Source: Muricea muricata (lineage: Eukaryota > Cnidaria > Anthozoa > Malacalcyonacea > Plexauridae). Taken from it: DNA of 64,000 nt. Location: positions 25,183,001 to 25,247,000 of the forward strand of contig OY979716.1 in assembly GCA_963855995.1 (NCBI GenBank). The letters run 5' to 3'. A program made the translations under genes and the position numbers. Under the pieces are notes generated by a model, which was not told the DNA's origin, searched no databases, and worked only from the letters and a program-made list of their open reading frames with translations. Below are positions 57,912 to 64,000 of this stretch, piece after piece (within the stretch, counting starts at the first letter, position 1; the number at the start of each line of letters is the position of its first letter).

Positions 57912-59392
57912 TAAACGTGCTGTTTTATGTAATAGTTCAAATACGAGACAGAGGACTTTACCGGGATTTCAAGTACGAGAAGTTCGTTCCAGCCCGAGGC
58001 GCAGCCGAGGCTTCTGACTTCAAAAACTCATCAATTATGCAATTCAAAGTACTAGTACCTTGAAAAATTTCAAACTACTAGTACGTTGAAAAATTTCAAA
58101 CTACTACTAGTTTGAAAACGAATACTTAATCAGCCCCGCTGTCCCCTGAGACATTTCAAATCCGCCACCTGCTTTTAAGAGACTTTTCCTCTAGTTTTAA
58201 AACACTAATTAAATATGTATTTCTTTTGAATAACCTTCATGAATCATTAATGAGTTTTAGAATTGACTGTAAACACTTACCAAAAATTAATATAGGTCTA
58301 CTTTTCATACAGACGAACAATTCATCGTCTCTTGTCTGCTATATTCTCATATGAACGCGTAATCTTTCCTTGTATCTTTCTGTCTTTAGTCAGCCAGCAT
58401 TGTTTTAAATATATCTTCACGGCATTCCAAGTACTCCAGTTCGTTTATCTTTCCCTTTAACAATTTTCGAAGTGTGTTTGGCAGATATTTGCCAACATTG
58501 GCTTTTCATACTTCACAAACAAACAGTCAATGCCGTCATAGTCATAGATAAGGGGGAAGCATGAGGATTTTCGAAAGAGACATAGCATTGTTTTCAAGAG
58601 GTGACACAGCATATCTTGAAAATCAGACGAGTATCATCCACACCTTCCCTATCAGGCCCTCAACATATATAAACAGAAATTTTACATCATGAACCAAGGG
58701 ACTACTTCTACAGATATTCCTCGTTTAATAATGTGCAAGTACACTATTCCTGTATCCAACAAAAATAGTATTTGTGATGCATTGTCTACATGTAAGTATA
58801 ACTACATATGTCAGAGACGCATAGTGCACAGTAAATGCAACATTGGATCAACTCAAAAGTTGTATTGTTAAAAATACACGTATAGACGAGCTTTTGACTT
58901 ACCTTTGAATGGTTCTTGTTGGCTTTATAGTAAACTTGATAATATGGATGTTCTCTTCGCCGTGATATTTTTTCGTCGCCGGTCGCCTACGATGCACAGT
59001 TGACATTTGTTTACAAATTTTGCCGTCGCTCGCAGTAGTTCATTCTATATATTTCCACAGATATTTCGCGGTAATATGATTGTATGAATCCAGACTCTCA
59101 ATAATAAATGCGCCTACGAAAACAGACTGCAAACGCCGTCAATGCGATTCCAAAGCCAAGATTACAGGATTATTTTATTTTCGACATTTACATTGCGGCA
59201 AGCATAAACTTTTGAAATGCATGCATGTTTGTGCTTCAAGTGAAATTCGACACGCACTTAAGTTTTGATGCATTGAAAATAATGACCCCAAAAGTGCAAT
59301 TTTTGATGAGCTTTCTTCGCAATATGACCAATTTCTTGTTGAAAAAATATTTTTATACACGAAAAATGCATAAGCCACTCTATCACTCCTCC
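57912..59392. other. No gene recognised
   Basis: It contains a short tandem TTGAAAAATTTCAAACTACT (58061-58110, two to three units) and an AATCAGCCCCGCTGTCCCCT stretch at 58131 that is roughly inverted relative to GGGGGAGAGCGGGGCTGAGA at 53775, possibly old ends of the Crypton-bearing segment. Otherwise featureless. Confidence 0.4.
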
Positions 59393-59710
59393 TTAAAGGG
59401 ACAGTCCACCCCCAAAACAAGTGCCTCTGATGTAAAAGTCCTTCATTAGCATACCTTAGAATAGCCATTCATTCGCCTCAACTCTCTTTTGTTACCAAGA
59501 TATTAGACTTTGTTTCACTGATCTCATCGCCATTTCACCACGGCCATGTTTGTTGAGCTGGGGGGGGGGTGGGGGCGCAAATATTGCTAATCGTTTGAGT
59601 GCTGTGACGTAATTGTGTGATAGAAAACACAGGAAAATAGAGTGAGCACTGTCGTTTACCAAACTTGTACGAATTTCGTGGGTTTATTTCATTTCAAAGC
59701 GATTTTAACG

Positions 59711-60494
59711 ATGTCGCGACAGAGTTCTAGTAGTTTTTACGAGGCAGATGAAGATTTCATGCTGTCTGAGCAACCTGATATAAAGGTTGAAGAGGATGAA
59801 GCAGAAATCTCGCTACAGCCATACCTGTTCGAGCCAACTAGAAAACTGTCCTCTAGTATGGACAGCGACGAAGAATGCGATGATGATGATTCCGATTCTT
59901 CCTCTGATGACGAGGGCCGCTTGAATAACCTAGAGTGGTAAGTTTTAATTTATATGAAAAACATAGCGATATTTTCTATTCGTATATAATATACTAATAT
60001 TTACGAGACTAGTGCGGTTTATTCCTGGTATCAGGTATAGATTGGGTGTGTTTATTCTCCTAATTTATATCAAAACATCCTCAGGTGTAGATGTGGTCAT
60101 TGCCAAATAATGGATAGAGTAGATAAATCTGTTTGCTGTCAAGAAATCACTGAAATGCTATCTCTTAATGAAGAAGCTATGACAATTGACAAATTAAAAG
60201 AGCCCCTTACTTGTGTAACTGATAATCCAGCATTTGCTGCAGTATGTCAGAACAGCCTGGTATCAATACATGCTGCAGTATGAAAACCAATTTGAAGGAC
60301 CTGAGCACCAAAGAAGCAGACATGTCGCATATAGGCAACTTGCACGATTGGGTTGGGGTATTCTTGGGAGACATGTAAGGGTAGTCCTACCATCCTGTGC
60401 AGTAAGTTGTATCAAAGCACATTTTCCACCACCTGGACCTGAAGATGAACACACTTTTGTTGGTTTTAGGCCACCATCCGAGGAAGATGACTAA
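59711..60494 (+). pseudogene. P2X7 receptor C-terminal ('ballast') domain protein, two exons, one frame break
   Basis: Exon 1 (59711-59937) starts MSRQSSSSFYEADEDFMLSE and carries an acidic tract DSDEECDDDDSDSSSDDEGR. The splice CTAGAGTG/GTAAGT to TCCTCAG/GTGTAG restores W at the junction, giving NNLEWCRCGHCQIMDRVDKS then VCCQEI. Next come EPLTCVTDNPAFAAVC, a frame change near 60250, then TAWYQYMLQYENQFEGPEHQ, SRHVAYRQLARLGWGILGRH, VRVVLPSCAVSCIKAHFPPP and TFVGFRPPSEEDD before the stop. This is the zinc-binding domain known from the cytoplasmic tail of vertebrate P2X7 (Pfam P2RX7_C), where CxCGxC and CC help bind metal. There is no P2X channel part here. Relative to the family a few residues are lost at the frame change, so this copy is probably dead. 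It lies inside the Kolobok element, facing the transposase. Confidence 0.85.
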
Positions 60495-60616
60495 ACAATT
60501 CTTGAGTTTGAGAACAATCACTTAGGACCACTGATTTGAATAATGCTGGATTATGTATCCAATATTAAACTTTGAATATGTAAATGTCCATTTGACTAAG
60601 TGAAGTCATCACGGCA

Positions 60617-63282
60617 TTAGATCAAGGCATTTGCCACAAAAAATGAATGGTCTGGCTTCAGTATGATATCATTATAGTAATTATAGTCACTTTGAGTGGA
60701 ATCGACTGATGTGTGCTTTAATTGCAGCTTGTTTTTCCGGCTTTTCATTGCAAGCAATGTTTTTTGCTGTGGATTTTTTCTTTTCGCCCCCTTTGATTTT
60801 TTTTGTTTCAGGATGCTTTCCATTAGTGCATCAAGGTGACCATAGCTTTTTTCTTCCTTTATTGGTTTAAGCACCCATGTTTTCTGCACTTTAGGAAAGA
60901 CCAAGTTATAATGGAGAGAACCCAATGATGAACCGTGCTTGACCACAGCTTGAATTGCTTCCTAGAACAATTGTGATTATGATCAAGGGCAGCAAGTTGT
61001 GTTCTGGCAACCATCCCCTCATGACTAAAGTGCTGTCTTTTAGGACAATACTTATGCATCATAGAATGGTAAACTTCAAGATTTCCAGTGCGATGAAACT
61101 CTGTGACAAACTTGAGATCCTTCAGAAGCTTTTTGTTGAAGACAACCTCCTCAAGGGCCACATGAGCAGCAGTGCCAAATTTTAGCCAAACTTTCTCTTT
61201 TCTTTCCCGTCTTGACAGTTCACGATGGGCACATTTCTTGAAATGCTTTGCACTTCTCCATGAATGCTTATTGGCAACATGGTTCACAATAGACGTCCAT
61301 TTCTCCAATAAAATTACATAGCTGCCATTACATGTAGCTACACTCCACCAGAAATGAGAAGAAACAGACCGGATCCATGCAGTTAGATCCAGAAACTCTT
61401 TCTTCTTGCTCTTCTTTGACAACTTCTTAACCACCCATTTGACATCATACTGGGGCATTATTTTAGAATGTTTTTTTTTTCTCATTTCTGATGTAATGGT
61501 TGTGTGCCTATCGGTTGTTAGACACCTTATTTTGACTCCTTTACTTTTTAAAGTCTTTAATACTCGATTGCGTCCTTCTGCTTCCATTGCACTGGAGGAT
61601 GAAACTTCGGTAATCTGGACAACTGAGAAATCTAGAATTTTATTACTCTCATCCATCACAGTGTATGTGCCATATTTTGCGCTATGCCCCGGGCTGTCAC
61701 ACCGTCCATCACAGATATCTAATTTTTTTTTATTTTTTACTTCTTCTAATCGTTGCGCAAAAGAGTTTATATTTTGAAAAGAATTCCCACTAAAGAGTAT
61801 TGAGCCAGCAAGTAACACATTCCCAGCTATGTTTGCATCTATTTTTGGTTGTGATTGCCATTTGTTCTTGTGTCCATCCACACATAATGTATGGATCTCC
61901 ACCATGCTACCAACCAGTGTTTTAGAGACCTCAGCATTGGGCTTGAAAGAGGTAAAACAGATGACAAACATCAAGATTATCCTCAAAAACTATAAACTTT
62001 TTTTGCTCAAAGGGACTTCTCTTTGTTTCGTCATCACTTTCAGAATCTATGTCATCTTGATTCTCTGCAGAACTTCCAGGCATGTAGATATCATCCGAAT
62101 CTGTGTCACTACCTGTCCATGTAAGTTCTGAACAGATGCTTTTTTGAGGAATAGTTTTTCAGACTAATGTATTTCCAGGAAATGTACTAGCAGAAGGTTG
62201 TGTATCAATAAAACGAATACCAGAATTGGGCTTCAAACAGTCAATAACAGCAATAGGAGTGCCTGGTGTGGAAATATCACTGACATCAACACTACGTGGA
62301 CAAACATCTGCAGTTTGGATGGCGACACTTGTCATTGCTACCTGATTTTCACACACTAAAAGTTCACATTGAATGCCAACTTCCTTAGTTAATCTCAAAT
62401 TTTCTGTTGGATTTACAGTTACAGAGCTTGAACTTGGAGCCTCTGACATGCATCTGTTGGAGAATATTCAAATACACCACAGCTAGATGGGCTGTCAATT
62501 TGGCATTGATCGCCCCTGACTGATGATGGAAATTGTTGTGCAACAAGACAGTTTTCTATCATCTTTAACAAAGAGAAGAATTATGTGCATACTAGAACCA
62601 TTTTTTGTGCATTTATTACTATAGTATGTTAGGTTTATTGTGTACATTTATGTAATTCATATGCATGATAATAGTTTGTGTGTGTGTGTGTGTTGTGTGT
62701 GTGATTTTATGATTTTTAATCTCAATAAGTATTGACTTATTTAAAAAATGTTGTTCTCCCAAGTGTGTATTATTTTATGTCTCATTGAAGAGAACATGCA
62801 ATTTTCATACACAGAATTTTGTACATGAATCAAACAAAGTGTAAATTTATCTATATTTGTGCACATTTGGGTGTTTATATACGTTTTAACTGTTAATGAA
62901 ATTACACGTTCAATTGTATTTGTACATTTGATACTGAAGTATTTTAAAGACCAGCGCTTTACCTCTCGCTTAGCTTGTTCAGAGCGCATTTGTGTTCTCA
63001 TGCGAACTTTCGTTCGTGGCGTTGTGGGCTTACTGCGGGGAAATATCGAAGGAACTGAGTTCGGTCTTAACCTTGCTCTACTTCGGTAGCCGTGTTCCTC
63101 AAGCAATCAGGCGTGAAATTCTCCGTACAAACGTACGAATTATTAATGTTGCGTGGATTTGCTCGTCGAATTCTGGCCATCCATGCTTGACGCAAACGTT
63201 CATCTTTCGGAACTCGGTGGTAGGTAATGCCTGTAGTTTTCCGTGAGTTGTTGGTACATCCCGGAACCATGCAATGGGGCAT
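60617..63282 (-). pseudogene. Kolobok-type THAP transposase, broken
   Basis: Exon 1 (63282-62963) starts just inside the right TIR with a THAP finger: MPHCMVPGCTNNSRKTTGIT, then RQAWMARIRR and YVCTENFTPDC. The zinc-ligand His expected in 'EHF' is Asn here. A one-base loss after PDC shifts to RARLRPNSVPSIFPRS. The donor is GCGAGAG/GTAAAG. Middle segments (62560-62050) include LRLTKEVGIQCELLVCENQV, SDTDSDDIYMPGSS and KFIVFED. The core 61986-60859 carries NAEVSKTLVGSMVEIHTLCV, LDICDGRCDSPGHSAKYGTY (first catalytic Asp region), SSAMEAEGRNRVLKTLKSKG, CLTTDRHTTI (second Asp) and YDVKWVVKKLSKK. It continues in another frame to about 60617 (QKTWVLKPIKEEKSYGHLDA). At least four frame breaks; not functional. 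Confidence 0.85.
62676..62702 (+). repeat. (TG)n microsatellite
   Basis: A short TG-dinucleotide run within an intron of the Kolobok transposase gene. Confidence 0.9.
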
Positions 63283-63625
63283 TTTAAAAAGTATTTGACT
63301 GCGTTTATAGAAATTGCCTAGCTAAAGATGTAAAGCGCTGACTTGAAAATAAAGCTTTCCGCTTTGTAACACACAATGACGTCAAAGCGCTCAAAAATAC
63401 ACGCAATCCCCCCCCCCCCAGTTCAACAAATATGGCGGCGGTAATATGCGCAAAAATCAGTGAAACAAAGTCTAATATTTCGGTAACAAAAGAGAGTTGA
63501 GGCGAATGAATGGCCATTCTAAGGTATGCTAATGAGGGACTTTTACATAAGCGGCACTTGTTTTGGGGGTGGACTGCCCGTTAATAACATGAAGGGGCGC
63601 TAATTAAAAACACCCCAGGTTTTAG

Positions 63626-63712
63626 GGTGTCACGTGACCAGCCTGAACCATGCAGGGTCTTTGCCGCGGCACGGCGCCGGGCGTAGGTTGAAGACCCTGG
63701 GTACGAAGTTGG
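63626..63712. repeat. GC-rich fold-back with CACGTGAC motif
   Basis: GTGTCACGTGACCAGCCTGA then AGGGTCTTTGCCGCGGCACG, GGCGCCGGGCGTAGG and AAGACCCTGG. AGGGTCTT pairs with AAGACCCT. It is related to the core of the fold-back at 49965-50143 (TCACGTGACCAACCTGAAC, GGGTCTTTACC). Confidence 0.65.
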
Positions 63713-63769
63713 TATATTGAGAATGCTAGGAGAGTCTTAGTGATTAATGCTGGGGATCGACAAGATTTC

Positions 63770-64000
63770 TCTGAATTTAAGTAAATTTTCAGATCAAATA
63801 TGCTAAGAAATTTTTCTTGAAATGATAAAATATTTTCTTATTCCAAAAAACATATTTGACTTGAAAATTTTCTTGAATTAGGAAAATGTTGGAGAACAAA
63901 GTCCTATTTTATGAAAATATTTTCTTAATTTAAGAAAATTTTCTTAAGAAAATCTTCTTAATAAGAAAAAAATTCTTATTAAGAAAATTTTCTTGTTATT
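63770..64000. repeat. Cluster of AAGAAAATTTTCTT palindromes
   Basis: TTTTCTT/AAGAAAA units in both orientations recur at least twelve times to the end of the window, for example TTAAGAAAATTTTCTTAAG at about 63929 and TCTTAATAAG...CTTATTAAGA at about 63955. Spacing is irregular, so it is not a simple tandem repeat. It continues past the window edge. Confidence 0.8.

Larger units (their letters stand above)
59397..63580. mobile_element. Kolobok-type DNA transposon, 4.2 kb, with P2X7-type cargo gene
   Basis: Terminal inverted repeats of about 220 bp begin AGGGACAGTCCACCCCCAAA at 59397 and, reversed, CGGGCAGTCCACCCCCAAAA at 63580. They continue CATTAGCATACCTTAGAAT and ATTCATTCGCCTCAACTCTC in both, ending in G-rich tracts. 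TTAA flanks both ends (59393-59396, 63581-63584), the target duplication of Kolobok and piggyBac elements. The minus strand encodes a THAP-DDE transposase of the 'DGRCDSPGHSAKYGTY' family; the plus strand encodes a protein with the P2X7 C-terminal domain. THAP plus TTAA indicates Kolobok. Both genes have frame breaks. Confidence 0.88.

Noticed and set aside
61406..62131. Plus-strand open frames with hydrophobic content in the Kolobok element
   Set aside because: Antisense of the transposase gene, whose motifs are clear on the other strand.
1..64000. CRISPR arrays, bacterial operons, prophage, tRNA or rRNA genes
   Set aside because: No spaced identical short repeats with unique spacers, no ribosome-binding-site operon layout, and no tRNA arm or rRNA signature seen. 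The genome is eukaryotic.

Overview
This is AT-rich DNA from an animal genome, most likely a marine invertebrate and plausibly a cnidarian. The case rests on spliced genes with consensus splice sites, very few genes, and a mix of transposons (Kolobok, ISL2EU-type, Helitron, Penelope-like, Crypton, tyrosine-recombinase retroelement, piggyBac- and Mutator-like) that coexist in cnidarians and a few other invertebrate groups. The species is not identifiable by eye. All homology calls are from recognising motifs by reading; no search was run.

Layout. 1-9.3 kb: the one convincing host-type gene, on the minus strand. It is a phosphatidylserine-decarboxylase-family protein with the extra N-terminal domain seen in the PsiD-like branch, in at least three exons (9309-9083, 4040-3689, 2686-2166), with small inverted-repeat elements and a Mutator-like fragment in its introns. 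9.3-12.6 kb: no recognised gene. 12.6-18.85 kb: a broken Penelope-like retroelement (reverse transcriptase plus GIY-YIG) split near its stop codon by a 4.4-kb ISL2EU-type transposon, which carries a SWIM/YqaJ-nuclease gene and, facing it, a THAP-DDE transposase. 19.4-24.7 kb: a decayed Helitron (protease-like domain, 69-bp coding repeats, DUF6570-like domain, HUH Rep, Pif1-like helicase). 24.7-30 kb: mostly non-coding, one isolated spliced exon, one mariner-like MITE.

30-35 kb: a C2H2 zinc-finger gene remnant with a TATA/CCAAT promoter upstream, then piggyBac-type ends, one of which was hit by a Mutator-like element leaving a 9-bp duplication, and an in-frame piggyBac transposase deletion product. 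35.9-40.2 kb: a LINE broken by insertions, followed by a tyrosine recombinase gene split by a 714-bp TIR element. 40-48.7 kb: repeats and palindromes only. 48.7-49.7 kb: a THAP gene with open exons. 50.8-53.6 kb: a 2.8-kb TIR element with GGAGT subterminal repeats. 53.9-57.9 kb: a Crypton-like recombinase split between catalytic boxes. 59.4-63.6 kb: a Kolobok-type transposon (long TIRs, TTAA target site) encoding a THAP transposase and, convergently, a protein with the P2X7 receptor C-terminal ('ballast') domain.

Almost every transposon protein carries frameshifts, stops or changed catalytic residues, so the window reads as a transposon graveyard with repeated nesting around one metabolic gene. 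The most noteworthy items are the P2X7-type domain as transposon cargo, the intron-bearing PsiD-like decarboxylase gene, and the traceable nested insertions.
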